Below, one piece after another: positions 42,521 to 50,864 of a stretch of DNA of 64,000 nt; the stretch's first letter is position 1; every line of letters begins with the position of its first letter. Position numbers and translations under genes: made by a program. The stretch is from Micromonospora wenchangensis (GTDB lineage: Bacteria > Actinomycetota > Actinomycetes > Mycobacteriales > Micromonosporaceae): NCBI RefSeq assembly GCF_002210435.1, contig NZ_MZMV01000027.1:33798-97797 (forward strand), given 5' to 3'. The notes beneath the pieces were generated by a model. The model saw only the letters and a program-made list of their open reading frames with translations. It was not told where the DNA came from and did no database searches.

Positions 42521-43090
42521 GTGGGCGACGACGACGCGGAGATCACCGCGTGGGCGCTGGCCGCCGGTCGGGGTGACCGGGAGGCCGCGGCCCGCTTCAT
42601 CCGGGCGACCCAGCAGCACGTACGACGGTTCGTCGCGCACCTGATCAGCCCGGCCGAGGCCGACGACCTCACCCAGGAGACGTACCTGCGGGCGATGCGC
42701 TCGCTGCCGTCGTTCGCCGCCCGTTCGTCGGCCCGTACCTGGCTGCTCGGCATCGCCCGGCGGACCGCCGTCGACCACGTCCGGGCCGCCACGTCGCGTC
42801 CGCGTACGGTGCCGCTGTCCGAGTGGCACGACACGCCGGATACCCGGGGCAGCGGCTTCGACGGCGAGGTGGTCCTCAACGACCTCCTGCTGGCCCTGCC
42901 CGCCGACCGCCGGGAGGCGTTCGTCGCCACCCAGGTCCTCGGCCTGTCCTACGCCGAGGCGGCCGAGGTGTGCGGCTGCCCGGTCGGCACCATCCGGTCC
43001 CGGGTCGCCCGGGCCCGCGAGGATCTCGTCGTGGCGGTCGAGGGGAACCCCCGGGCGATCCGCCGCCGGCCGGGAAGCGCCGCCGGCTGA
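42521..43090 (+). CDS. ECF RNA polymerase sigma factor (copper cluster)
   Basis: A 189-aa ECF sigma factor starting at GTG 42521 after GGAGGTGG. Region 2 reads FVAHLISPAEADDLTQETYL and ARTWLLGIARRTAVDHVRAA. Region 4 reads FVATQVLGLSYAEAAEVCG followed by CPVGTIRSRVARAR. The next gene encodes a zinc-finger anti-sigma and those after it encode copper proteins. SigC-type ECF factors are linked to copper handling in other actinobacteria, so it may control this cluster. The spacing of 76 nt to the anti-sigma gene supports a shared transcript. Confidence 0.93.
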   Translation: MGDDDAEITAWALAAGRGDREAAARFIRATQQHVRRFVAHLISPAEADDLTQETYLRAMRSLPSFAARSSARTWLLGIARRTAVDHVRAATSRPRTVPLSEWHDTPDTRGSGFDGEVVLNDLLLALPADRREAFVATQVLGLSYAEAAEVCGCPVGTIRSRVARAREDLVVAVEGNPRAIRRRPGSAAG

Positions 43091-43166
43091 CCGCCGACCC
43101 CGGGCCGCGACCGCGCCCGGGAGAGCCCACGGGAACCACCACGCCCTGCCGGCCGACTACCCTTAC

Positions 43167-43970
43167 ATGGGGTGTGAGCAGTGGCGGGAGATCCTGTCGG
43201 CACAGTTGGACGGCGAGGAGACCCCCGCCGAGCGGATCGCGGCGGACGCGCACCTGGACGGGTGCGTGGCCTGCCGGGTCTGGTGTGACCGGGCCGCGAC
43301 GGTGACCCGGCGGACCCGCCTGACGCTCTCCACCGCCGACCGCCGCGACCCGACCGCCGACACGCCCGGCCGGCTGCGGTCGACGGCGGCCTGCCCCGAT
43401 CTCGCCGACGTCGTGCTGGCCGCGCTCCCCGTCCCCCGCCGGTTGCGGGACCGGCTCGTGCCGGGCCTGCGCACCGGGCTGGCCCTCATCGGCGCCCTGC
43501 AACTGGTGCTGGGGCTGGCCCAGGTCGGCCGGGGCCCGGCCGCCGGGCACGCCCACGGCGCGCTCGACACGCTGGCCTCCGGGCACCTGTGGCACGAGTC
43601 GGCCGCGTGGAACATCGCCGTCGGCGCCGGTTTCCTCTTCGTGGCCGCCCGACGCACCCCCACCGGGGGGCTGCTGCCGATGTTGAGCGCCTTCGTCGGC
43701 GCGCTCGTGTTGCTCTCGGCCAACGACCTGGTCACCGGCCGGGTGGAGCCGACCCGGCTGGTCAGTCACGGGTTCCTGGTCACCGGCTACCTGATCGTGG
43801 TCGCGCTGTCCCGACCCCGGCTGCGGCCGGACGGCCCGGCGGGGCGGGGCCGGGGTGACCGGCCCGCCTGGCGGCTACGCACGGACGACGTGCCCGCCGC
43901 CGCCCCGACGGTGCGCCTGCTGCCCCCGTACGCGGGCTCGGCGCGGACCCGCGACCGGTCGGCCGCATGA
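43167..43970 (+). CDS. Zinc-finger membrane anti-sigma factor
   Basis: A 267-aa protein. The N-terminal zinc-finger domain has HLDGCVAC (H-x3-C-x2-C). The middle holds about four membrane helices (TGLALIGALQLVLGLAQV, WNIAVGAGFLFVAA, LLPMLSAFVGALVLLSAND, GFLVTGYLIVVAL), with histidines near the helix ends (AAGHAHGAL, SGHLWHES) that could sense metal. The ATG at 43167 has no clear ribosome site. A TACCCT box 5-10 nt upstream fits a leaderless start, or it may be read through from the sigma gene. It should sequester the ECF sigma factor encoded just upstream. Confidence 0.87.
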   Translation: MGCEQWREILSAQLDGEETPAERIAADAHLDGCVACRVWCDRAATVTRRTRLTLSTADRRDPTADTPGRLRSTAACPDLADVVLAALPVPRRLRDRLVPGLRTGLALIGALQLVLGLAQVGRGPAAGHAHGALDTLASGHLWHESAAWNIAVGAGFLFVAARRTPTGGLLPMLSAFVGALVLLSANDLVTGRVEPTRLVSHGFLVTGYLIVVALSRPRLRPDGPAGRGRGDRPAWRLRTDDVPAAAPTVRLLPPYAGSARTRDRSAA

Positions 43971-44126
43971 CCGGACGCCGTCGCCGCAGGTGGGGTGGCG
44001 GCGGCGCGGCCCGGCCGGCGGGACCGGTCCACTCCCCCGCGACGGCACAATCCCGACCGGCCGGAACTTTCTCCGGCACGTGACCGACCAACGGGACAGC
44101 ACATCAGCACAACGGAGGAAGAACCC

Positions 44127-44744
44127 ATGCGTCCCACCGGTCCACTCGGCGCGAATCGACGCGCGCCACTCGTCTTCGCCGCCACCACCGCGGCCCTGCT
44201 GGCGCTCGGCGCCGCCGGCTGCGGCCCGGCCGACCCGGCGTCCGGCACCCGGTCGGACTCCTCGGCACCGGCGAGCGCGTCCGCCGGGGTGCTCGCCATC
44301 CGGGACCCGTGGGTGAAGGCGGCCGACAAGGGTATGACGGCGGCCTTCGGGACGCTGGTCAACGACAGCGACACCGACGTCACGCTCACCGGCGCCACCA
44401 CCGAGGTGTCGGCGCTGGAACTGCACGAGATGACCATGAAGGACGGCACGATGGTCATGCGGCAGAAGCAGGGCGGCATCGTGATCAGGGCGAAGGGCAC
44501 CCACGTGTTGGAGCCCGGCGGCGACCACCTGATGCTGATGGACCTGCGCCGACCGGTGCGGGCCGGCGACGAGGTCACGGTGACGCTCACCTTCGCCGAC
44601 GGCCGGACCCAGCAGTTCACCGCCGTCGCCAAGCCGTTCACCGGGGCGCAGGAGAGCTACGCCCCCGGCCACGGCGCGCCCGAGCCGACCACGAGCGGTC
44701 AGCCGGCCCCGAGCGGACAGCCGACGACCGGCCCGACGCCGTGA
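44127..44744 (+). CDS. PCuAC copper chaperone lipoprotein
   Basis: A 205-aa lipoprotein with the lipobox GAAGC (lipid-anchored cysteine near residue 32) and a PCuAC (DUF461) domain. The copper ligands are present as H100 and M102 (LHEMTM) and H134 and M136 (GDHLMLM). The ATG at 44127 follows GGAGGAA. The C-terminus has a repeated SGQPAPSGQPTT tail. Such chaperones deliver Cu(I) to extracytoplasmic oxidases. In Streptomyces lividans a similar chaperone, ECuC, is encoded with a DyP peroxidase, DtpA, and the next gene here is a DyP peroxidase overlapping by 4 nt. Confidence 0.93.
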   Translation: MRPTGPLGANRRAPLVFAATTAALLALGAAGCGPADPASGTRSDSSAPASASAGVLAIRDPWVKAADKGMTAAFGTLVNDSDTDVTLTGATTEVSALELHEMTMKDGTMVMRQKQGGIVIRAKGTHVLEPGGDHLMLMDLRRPVRAGDEVTVTLTFADGRTQQFTAVAKPFTGAQESYAPGHGAPEPTTSGQPAPSGQPTTGPTP

Positions 44745-45976
44745 CCGGACAGCCGGGCGTCCGGGCGGTGAGCCGGCGCGGCCTGCTCGCCGGCGGGGCG
44801 CTGGCCGCAGGGGGCGCGCTGGCCGGTGGCGCGGTGGTCGTCGCCGGGCGGGACGGGCCGACCGGCGGGCCGACCGCGCCGCAGCCGAGTCCGGTGGCGG
44901 CTGTCGGGGGCATGGTCGAGCCGTTCCACGGGCCCCGGCAGGCTGGGGTGGCCACCGAACCACAGGCCCACGCCGCGTTCGTCGCGTTCACCCTGCGACC
45001 GGGAACCGACCGGGCGGCACTGGGCCGGCTGCTGCGGCTGCTCAGCGACGACGCGGCCCGGCTCACCCAGGGTCGGCCGGCACTTGCCGACACCGAGGCC
45101 GAACTCGGGCTGCTCCCGGCGCGGCTGACCGTGACCTTCGGATTCGGTCCCGGCCTGTACCGGGCCGCGGGCGTCGACGACCGGCGGCCGGCGTCGGTGG
45201 CCGACCTGCCGGCGTTGCGGATCGACCGGCTCCAACCGGCCTGGTCCGGCGGGGACCTGCTGGTGCAGATCTGCGCCGACGACGCGGTCACCGTCGCCCA
45301 CGCCCAACGGGTGCTGGTCAAGGACAGCCGGCCCTTCGCCACCGTCCGATGGGTGCAGCAGGGCTTCCGGCGCAGCCCCGGCGTCGAGCCCGCCGGGCAC
45401 ACCCAACGCAACCTGTTCGGCCAACTCGACGGCACCGCCAACCCCCGTCCCGGCGTCGCGTTGGACACCGCCGTCTGGGTGCCCGACGGTCCGGACTGGC
45501 TGCGCGACAGCACCACCCTGGTGGTCCGCCGGATCAGCATGAACCTGGAGACCTGGGACCTGCTCGGCCGTACCGACCGGGAACTCGCCGTCGGCCGGCG
45601 GCTCGACACCGGCGCCCCGCTCACCGGCACCGGCGAACACGACGAACCCGACTTCGCCGCCGTCGGCGACGACGGGCTCACCGTCATCCCCGACTTCTCC
45701 CACCTCACCCGGGCCCGGGTCACCGACGACCGGTTGAAGATCCTGCGCCGCCCGTACAACTACGACGGGGTGCCCTCCCCGCAGGGGCACGCCGACAGTG
45801 GCCTGATCTTCGCGTCGTACCAGGCCGACGTCACCGCCCAGTTCCTGCCCATCCAACGTCGACTCGCCGACCGGGACCTGCTCAACGAGTGGACCACGCC
45901 GATCGGCTCCGCCGTCTTCGCCGTCCCGCCCGGCTGCCCGCCCGACGGGTGGATCGGCCAGCAGGTGCTGGGGTGA
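44741..45976 (+). CDS. Tat-exported DyP-type heme peroxidase (DtpA/EfeB-like)
   Basis: A 411-aa secreted heme peroxidase. The GTG at 44741 overlaps the chaperone stop as GTGA. The N-terminus has a twin-arginine signal, SRRGLLAGGALAAGG. The DyP signature GxxDG is FGQLDG with the distal D230, and the proximal heme ligand is H321 in IPDFSHLTRAR. The family oxidises dyes, phenols and other one-electron donors. In Streptomyces lividans DtpA works with the copper chaperone system for maturation of the radical copper oxidase GlxA; the same gene pairing here suggests a similar role. The EfeB branch of iron uptake is an alternative. Confidence 0.93.
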   Translation: MTGQPGVRAVSRRGLLAGGALAAGGALAGGAVVVAGRDGPTGGPTAPQPSPVAAVGGMVEPFHGPRQAGVATEPQAHAAFVAFTLRPGTDRAALGRLLRLLSDDAARLTQGRPALADTEAELGLLPARLTVTFGFGPGLYRAAGVDDRRPASVADLPALRIDRLQPAWSGGDLLVQICADDAVTVAHAQRVLVKDSRPFATVRWVQQGFRRSPGVEPAGHTQRNLFGQLDGTANPRPGVALDTAVWVPDGPDWLRDSTTLVVRRISMNLETWDLLGRTDRELAVGRRLDTGAPLTGTGEHDEPDFAAVGDDGLTVIPDFSHLTRARVTDDRLKILRRPYNYDGVPSPQGHADSGLIFASYQADVTAQFLPIQRRLADRDLLNEWTTPIGSAVFAVPPGCPPDGWIGQQVLG

Positions 45977-46542
45977 GCCGGCCCGTGACGACCATGTCAC
46001 CGTCCCGCCGGGCCGCCGGCAGGTTCGTCGCCGTGCTGCTGACCGGCATTCTGACCCTGGTCGTCGCCGCCACGCCGGCCCGGGCGCACAACGGCCTGCG
46101 CTCCGCCTCGCCGGCCCGGGACGCGACGCTGACCCGCGCACCCACCGCGATCACGCTGGAGTTCCTGGCGCGGCTCGACCCGACGTTCACCAACATCGTG
46201 CTCACCGACGGGACGAAACGGCGCGTCGCCACCGACGATCCGGTGGTCTCCGGCGCGACGGGAAGCGTCCGGGTGACCGGTCCCCTGCCCAACGGGACGT
46301 ACACCGTCGCGTACCGGGTGGTCTCCGCCGACGGGCACCCGGTGCAGGGGTCGTACCCGTTCACCGTGGCCGACCCGGCCGGTCCGGCCGCACCGTCACC
46401 CGAGCCGCCCGGCCCGTCGGCCGCCGCGGTCGCGCCGGGGCCCGGCGGCCGGGTCGCCGTCGTCGGCGTCGCCGGCACCGCGGTGGTCGTCCTGCTGGCG
46501 GCGGCAGTGCTGCGTCGGCGACGCCGGTCGCCGCGCCCCTGA
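45973..46542 (+). CDS. CopC copper-resistance domain protein
   Basis: A 189-aa envelope protein. The GTG at 45973 overlaps the peroxidase stop as GTGA. After a signal peptide ending ATPARA-HN, the CopC domain starts with the copper-binding His (HNGLRSASPARDATL) and contains the second conserved His in ADGHPVQGSYPF. A Pro-rich segment leads to one C-terminal membrane helix (VVGVAGTAVVVLLAAAVL) and an Arg-rich tail. It is the third coupled gene of the chaperone-peroxidase-CopC operon and probably binds copper at the outer face of the membrane. Confidence 0.92.
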   Translation: MSRPVTTMSPSRRAAGRFVAVLLTGILTLVVAATPARAHNGLRSASPARDATLTRAPTAITLEFLARLDPTFTNIVLTDGTKRRVATDDPVVSGATGSVRVTGPLPNGTYTVAYRVVSADGHPVQGSYPFTVADPAGPAAPSPEPPGPSAAAVAPGPGGRVAVVGVAGTAVVVLLAAAVLRRRRRSPRP

Positions 46543-46783
46543 GGCCACCCGCCGCCGCTGGGCCACGAGCGGTCGCGGCCGGCGGACCCGTGCCCGCAGG
46601 CCGCCGGGACTGCCGCTCCCCTGTGGACCGGTGGCGTCGCCGTCCCGTCCGGACATGTGCCGGGAACCACAGGGACGTTCGCTGCGACTACCTCACCGGG
46701 CGGGGCCGACCGCAGGGACACCGGACGACCCGCTGACACGGGGCGACCATCGGGTACCTCCCAACACATTCGATCGGATTGAT

Positions 46784-48235
46784 ATGTCTGTCACTGAGTT
46801 GTCCGACCCGCCGAGGCCGGAACCCGCGTCATCCACCGCCCCGCCCGACCGGCCGGCCCGGAGCGCGTCCCCGTTCGGCGCGCTGCTGCTGCGGCTGCAC
46901 TTCTACGCCGGCATCCTGGTCGCGCCGTTCCTGGTGGTCGCCGCGTTGACCGGGCTCGCCTACACGGTGGCCCCGCAGGTGGACGCGGTGCTCTACGGCG
47001 AGGTGTTGACCGTGACCCAGGTGGGTGAGCGCCCGCTGCCGGTGGCCGACCAGGTCGGGGCCGCCCGCAACGCCCACCCGGAGGGCAGCGTCAGCGCGGT
47101 GCAGCCCGGCACCGGTGACCGGACCACGAGGGTGGTGTTCACGGTGCCGGAGCTGGCGGAGAGGCAGCACACCGTGTACGTCGACCCGTACACCGGCCGG
47201 GTGCAGGGGCGGCTCACCACCTGGTTCGGGTCCACGCCGGCCACCACCTGGCTGGACGACCTGCACCGCAACCTGCACCTCGGCACGGTCGGCCGGCACT
47301 ACTCGGAGCTGGCCGCGAGCTGGCTGTGGGTGCTCGCGCTCGGCGGGGTGGTGCTGTGGTGGCGTCGCCGCCGGGCCTCCCGGGCCACCGCGCGGCACCT
47401 GCTCGTACCGGACCTGACCGCCGCCCGCGGGGTACGCCGGACCCGCAGCTGGCACGCCACCACCGGGATCTGGCTCACCGTCGGCCTGCTGTTCCTCTCG
47501 GCCACCGGGTTGACCTGGTCCCGGTACGCCGGGGCGAACTTCGGCGCCGGTCTCGACGCTCTCGACGCCCGTGCCCCGCAGCTCTCCACCGCCCTCGCCG
47601 CCGGGCCGGTCCCGGCCGACACCGGCGGTGGCCACCACGGTGCCGCCGGGGCCGGCGGGGTGGTCGAGTCGGCCGCCTTCGACCGGGTGCTGACCACCGC
47701 CCGCACCGCCGGGCTGGCCGGACCGGTCGAGATCGCCCCCGGCGCGCCGGGTTCGGCCTGGACGGTCACCCAGGTCGACAACACCTGGCCGGTCGCCAAG
47801 GACCGGGTCGCCGTCGACCCGACCACGGGCACGGTCACCGCCCGCAGCGACTTCGCCGACTGGCCGGTGCTGGCCCAGCTCAGTGGACTCGGCATCCAGG
47901 CCCACATGGGGGTGCTCCTCGGCCCGGTCAACCAGATCCTGCTCGCCGCGCTGGCCCTCGGGCTGCTCTGCGTCATCGTCTGGGGCTACCGGATGTGGTG
48001 GCAGCGCCGGCCCACCCGGGCGGACCGGCGGGCCCGCACCGGCAGCGCGCCGCCCCGGGGTGGCGTACGCGGCCTGCCGTGGTGGGCGGTGCTGGTCGGC
48101 GTACCGGTGGTGGTGGCGGTCGGCTGGGCGCTGCCCCTGCTCGGGCTGAGTCTCCTCGCCTTCCTCGCCGTCGACGTCGCCCTGGGCCTGGCGGCCCGCC
48201 GCCGCGACACCGCCCCCGCGCCGGCCGGCGGATGA
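46784..48235 (+). CDS. PepSY-associated transmembrane protein (PiuB-like)
   Basis: A 483-aa inner-membrane protein with four main helices and extracytoplasmic PepSY domains between them. Visible are LLLRLHFYAGILVAPFLVVA at the start, DDLHRNLHLGTVGRHYSELA, WHATTGIWLTVGLLFLSATG and a final membrane region near 400-470. The conserved histidines resemble PiuB/YbfB-type proteins linked to iron or copper handling and ferric reduction. The ATG at 46784 lacks a ribosome site, so it may be leaderless. It lies 241 nt after the CopC gene, and a hairpin follows. Function is inferred from family and context. Confidence 0.88.
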   Translation: MSVTELSDPPRPEPASSTAPPDRPARSASPFGALLLRLHFYAGILVAPFLVVAALTGLAYTVAPQVDAVLYGEVLTVTQVGERPLPVADQVGAARNAHPEGSVSAVQPGTGDRTTRVVFTVPELAERQHTVYVDPYTGRVQGRLTTWFGSTPATTWLDDLHRNLHLGTVGRHYSELAASWLWVLALGGVVLWWRRRRASRATARHLLVPDLTAARGVRRTRSWHATTGIWLTVGLLFLSATGLTWSRYAGANFGAGLDALDARAPQLSTALAAGPVPADTGGGHHGAAGAGGVVESAAFDRVLTTARTAGLAGPVEIAPGAPGSAWTVTQVDNTWPVAKDRVAVDPTTGTVTARSDFADWPVLAQLSGLGIQAHMGVLLGPVNQILLAALALGLLCVIVWGYRMWWQRRPTRADRRARTGSAPPRGGVRGLPWWAVLVGVPVVVAVGWALPLLGLSLLAFLAVDVALGLAARRRDTAPAPAGG

Positions 48236-48240
48236 CGTGC

Positions 48241-48296
48241 CGACCCCCGGCCGGCACGTCACATTCCCGGGGTGACGATTGACCGGCCGGGGGTCG
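48241..48296 (+). terminator. Hairpin after the PepSY gene
   Basis: A perfect 14-bp stem (CGACCCCCGGCCGG and complement) with a 28-nt loop, just after the stop and before the riboswitch. Confidence 0.65.
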
Positions 48297-48311
48297 CGCC
48301 GTTACGGTCGA

Positions 48312-48456
48312 ACCACTATCTGCGGCGTCGCGAGGTAAGCCGGTGAGAATCCGGCGCGGTCGCGCCACTGTGAGCGGTTCCGTCGTCGACGGTCCGCGAG
48401 CCAGGACGCTCGGTCGTCCGCAGCCTTGCGATGGGGACGCGTCATCCCCGGGAAGG
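48312..48456 (+). ncRNA. Cobalamin riboswitch
   Basis: The leader of cbtB shows the conserved B12-sensing core: GCCGGTGAGAATCCGGCGCGG, then GCCACTGTGAGCG, the B12-box-like GAGCCAGGACGC, and CGCAGCC. A short hairpin GGGGA/TCCCC (48433-48449) lies directly before the GGGAAGG ribosome site of cbtB, suggesting translational control. Cobalamin riboswitches typically repress cobalt transport and B12 genes when adenosylcobalamin is abundant, which fits the downstream genes. Confidence 0.9.
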
Positions 48457-48466
48457 TTCGAATCCC

Positions 48467-48670
48467 ATGTCGAGTCCCACTCCTGCCCAGCCGCTGGTGC
48501 ACCCCGTCGGGTCCGCCCGTCTGTGGTGGGCGGCCCTGGCCGTCGTCGGCGTACTCCTGCTGCTCACCTACCTGGTCGCGTTCGACCAGGGTGCGGTCTC
48601 GCGCAGCGGCATGTTCCTGCACGAGCTGATGCACGACGGCCGGCACCTGCTCGGTGTCCCGTGCCACTGA
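48467..48670 (+). CDS. cbtB: CbtB, small cobalt-transporter subunit
   Basis: A 67-aa single-pass membrane protein. The ATG at 48467 lies just behind the riboswitch ribosome site. One helix (LWWAALAVVGVLLLLTYLV) is followed by a short outer tail with histidines, FLHELMHDGRHLLGVPCH, the metal-binding signature of CbtB. It partners CbtA, whose gene overlaps its 3' end by 10 nt. Together they form a proposed secondary cobalt importer that is widely placed under B12 control. Confidence 0.92.
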   Translation: MSSPTPAQPLVHPVGSARLWWAALAVVGVLLLLTYLVAFDQGAVSRSGMFLHELMHDGRHLLGVPCH

Positions 48671-49467
48671 CCCCTGCCCACAATCCACCCACCTTCGTCA
48701 CCGTCCTGATCCGCGGCCTGCTCGCCGGCCTCGTCGCCGGCCTGCTCGCGGGCGGTTTCGGCTACCTCGTCGGTGAGCCGCGCATCGACGCGGCCATCGC
48801 GATCGAGGAGGCCGCCACCCACACCGGGCCGGTGGCCGACGACCACCACGCCGAGGACCTGGTCGGCCGGGACGGGCAGCGGTTCGGTCTGTTCCTGGCC
48901 ACCGGGCTGTTCGGGACGGCGATGGGTGGCCTGCTCGCGACCGCGTACGTGCTGCTGCGCCGACGTTTCCCGGCCGCCGACGACGGCCGGTCGGCGTTGC
49001 TGCTGGCGGGCGGCGCACTGCTCGGCGTGGTGCTCGTGCCGTTCGGGAAGTACCCGGCCAATCCCCCGGCGGTCGGCAACCCCGACACCATCGACCAGCG
49101 CACCGTCGCCTACCTGGCGTTGGTGGTGCTCGGCCTGGTGGCCGTCTGGGCGGGCACGCTGGGCTACCGTTCGGTCCGCGCCGACGCGCCGCCCTGGCAA
49201 CGGTACGGCGCGGCCCTCGGCGGGTTCGCCCTGGTCGCCGGCGTCGGGTACGTCGTCCTGCCGTCGTTCCAGGAGGTCCCGGACGACTTCCCGGCAACGC
49301 TGCTGTGGAACTTCCGGCTGGCGTCGCTCGGCACCCAGGTGGTGCTCTGGGTCGCCGTCGGCCTGCTGTTCAGCGCCCTGATGAGCCGACGTACCGGGGG
49401 TGGGCCGCGCCCCGGTGACCGGGCCGGCGAGCCGCTCTCCGGTCAGGGCACGCCGGCCCGCCCGTGA
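48661..49467 (+). CDS. cbtA: CbtA, cobalt-transporter membrane subunit
   Basis: A 268-aa membrane protein with five to six helices (LIRGLLAGLVAGLLAGGFGYL, GLFLATGLFGTAMGGLLATAYV, ALLLAGGALLGVVLVPFGKY and others) and the family motif PANPPAVGNPDTIDQRT. A His-rich loop, HTGPVADDHHAED, follows the first helix. The GTG at 48661 is the only start that gives the full first helix and overlaps cbtB. It should import cobalt with CbtB for cobalamin synthesis. A phosphatase-like gene is coupled to its end. Confidence 0.92.
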   Translation: MPLTPAHNPPTFVTVLIRGLLAGLVAGLLAGGFGYLVGEPRIDAAIAIEEAATHTGPVADDHHAEDLVGRDGQRFGLFLATGLFGTAMGGLLATAYVLLRRRFPAADDGRSALLLAGGALLGVVLVPFGKYPANPPAVGNPDTIDQRTVAYLALVVLGLVAVWAGTLGYRSVRADAPPWQRYGAALGGFALVAGVGYVVLPSFQEVPDDFPATLLWNFRLASLGTQVVLWVAVGLLFSALMSRRTGGGPRPGDRAGEPLSGQGTPARP

Positions 49468-50072
49468 CCTCGACCAGCCTGCGGCTGGTCGCCCACGCCC
49501 ACACCGGCGCGCTACGGCGGGCGGTGTTCGGCGCGGGCGACGACGACCTGGACGAGGGCGGTCGACAGGCCGCCCTCGCCCTGGCCGGTCACGGGCGGAC
49601 CGGGCCACTGGGCACTGTGGACACCTGCCTGACCAGCCCGGCGACCGCGGCGGTGCAGACCGCGTCCGCGCTCGGGTTGCGGCCCACCGTCGAGGCCGCG
49701 CTGGCCGACTGCGACTACGGCGGCTGGGCCGGCCGCAGCCTGGCCGACGTCGGGGCGCGGGAGCCCGGGGCGCTGCGCCAGTGGTGGGAGACGCCCGGGG
49801 CGACGCCGCACGGCGGGGAGTCCCTCGCCGCGCTGCGCGACCGGGTCGCCGGCTGGCTCGACGACCGGCTCGGGCCGGGCCGGCGGATCGTCGCGGTGAC
49901 CCATCCGATGGTGGTCCGGGTGGCGGTCGTGCACGCGCTCGACCTGCCGATGGCCGCCCTGCCCCGGCTGGACGTCGTCCCCCTGGCGGTGGTGCGCCTC
50001 AGCCGGTACGGCCCCCGGTGGCAGCTCCGGTTCACCGCGCCGGTCGGGCCGCCGGACCCGCACCCGCGATGA
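49464..50072 (+). CDS. Histidine phosphatase-like protein with altered RHG motif
   Basis: A 202-aa protein of the histidine phosphatase superfamily, coupled to cbtA by a GTGA overlap at 49464. The fold and second catalytic His (H147 in VTHPMVV) and the GGES acid region are present. The canonical RHG motif reads AHA (A10-H11-A12), keeping the phospho-accepting His but losing the Arg that binds phosphate. CobC-type members act in cobalamin synthesis and the operon supports such a link, but the lost Arg makes phosphatase activity uncertain. Confidence 0.83.
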   Translation: MTSTSLRLVAHAHTGALRRAVFGAGDDDLDEGGRQAALALAGHGRTGPLGTVDTCLTSPATAAVQTASALGLRPTVEAALADCDYGGWAGRSLADVGAREPGALRQWWETPGATPHGGESLAALRDRVAGWLDDRLGPGRRIVAVTHPMVVRVAVVHALDLPMAALPRLDVVPLAVVRLSRYGPRWQLRFTAPVGPPDPHPR

Positions 50073-50136
50073 CCGGCAGGTCCGCCCCCGGCGAATCCGG
50101 TGGCGGCACGGGCCCGCTGGTGGCGAGACTCGGCGG

Positions 50137-50808
50137 GTGCCAGAACCGGACCGTTTCCGCGTCGCCGTCCACACCTGGGCGGCCGGCGGCCCGGACTCGG
50201 CGCGGGCCGCCGTGCTCGCCCGCCGGCTGGCCGGTGACGGGCTGACCACTGTGGTGCTCGTCGAGGGGGTCAGCGACCGTAGCGCGGTCGAGGCGCTGGC
50301 CGTACGGCGTGGCCGCGACCTGCCCGGCGAGGGCGTCTGCGTGCTGCCGATCGGCGGTGCGACGAGCGCCGGCCGGTTCCTGCGGCTGCTCGGCCCGCCG
50401 GGTCTCGGCCTGGCCGTCCGGGGGCTGTGCGACGAGGCCGAGGAGGGCTGGTTCCGACGCGGCCTGGAGCAGGTCGGTCTCGGCGTCGGCCTGGACCGCC
50501 CCGCGATGGAGGCGCTCGGCTTCCCGGTGTGCGTCGCCGACCTGGAGGACGAACTGATCCGCGCGTCGGGTCCCGCCGGAGTCGAGGACGTCCTCGCCGC
50601 CGAGGGTGACCTGCACCGGTTCCGGGTCTTCCAGAACCAGCCCGCCCAGCGGGGCCGGTCCGTGCAGCGGCAGCTGCGCCGGTTCCTCGGCACCACCAGC
50701 GGCCGCAAGGCCCGGTACGCTGCCGCGCTGGTGCACGCCCTCGACCCGAAGCGGGTTCCCCGGCCGTTGGACCGGCTGCTTCCCGCCCGGCCGCACCGCG
50801 CGGACTGA
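50137..50808 (+). CDS. Stand-alone Toprim-domain protein (OLD-like)
   Basis: A 223-aa cytoplasmic protein whose N-terminal half is a Toprim domain. The acidic motif VVLVEGVSDRSAVE provides the conserved Glu, and GLAVRGLCDEAEE takes the place of the DxD motif. It matches OLD-type Toprim nucleotidyl transferase or hydrolase proteins that lack the usual ATPase partner. The C-terminal third is Arg-rich helical sequence. The start is GTG 50137. No ABC-ATPase gene lies beside it, so its role, perhaps in nucleic acid processing, cannot be assigned from context. Confidence 0.78.
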   Translation: MPEPDRFRVAVHTWAAGGPDSARAAVLARRLAGDGLTTVVLVEGVSDRSAVEALAVRRGRDLPGEGVCVLPIGGATSAGRFLRLLGPPGLGLAVRGLCDEAEEGWFRRGLEQVGLGVGLDRPAMEALGFPVCVADLEDELIRASGPAGVEDVLAAEGDLHRFRVFQNQPAQRGRSVQRQLRRFLGTTSGRKARYAAALVHALDPKRVPRPLDRLLPARPHRAD

Positions 50809-50864
50809 CCCCGACGTACCCGGGCGGCGGGGCACGGCAACCGGCTGCGGGTAGGGTCGCGCAG

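Noticed and set aside
48449..48466. GGTTCGAATCCC resembling a tRNA T-loop
   Set aside because: No acceptor stem, D arm or anticodon arm can be folded around it. It lies at the end of the riboswitch leader and directly precedes the cbtB start.
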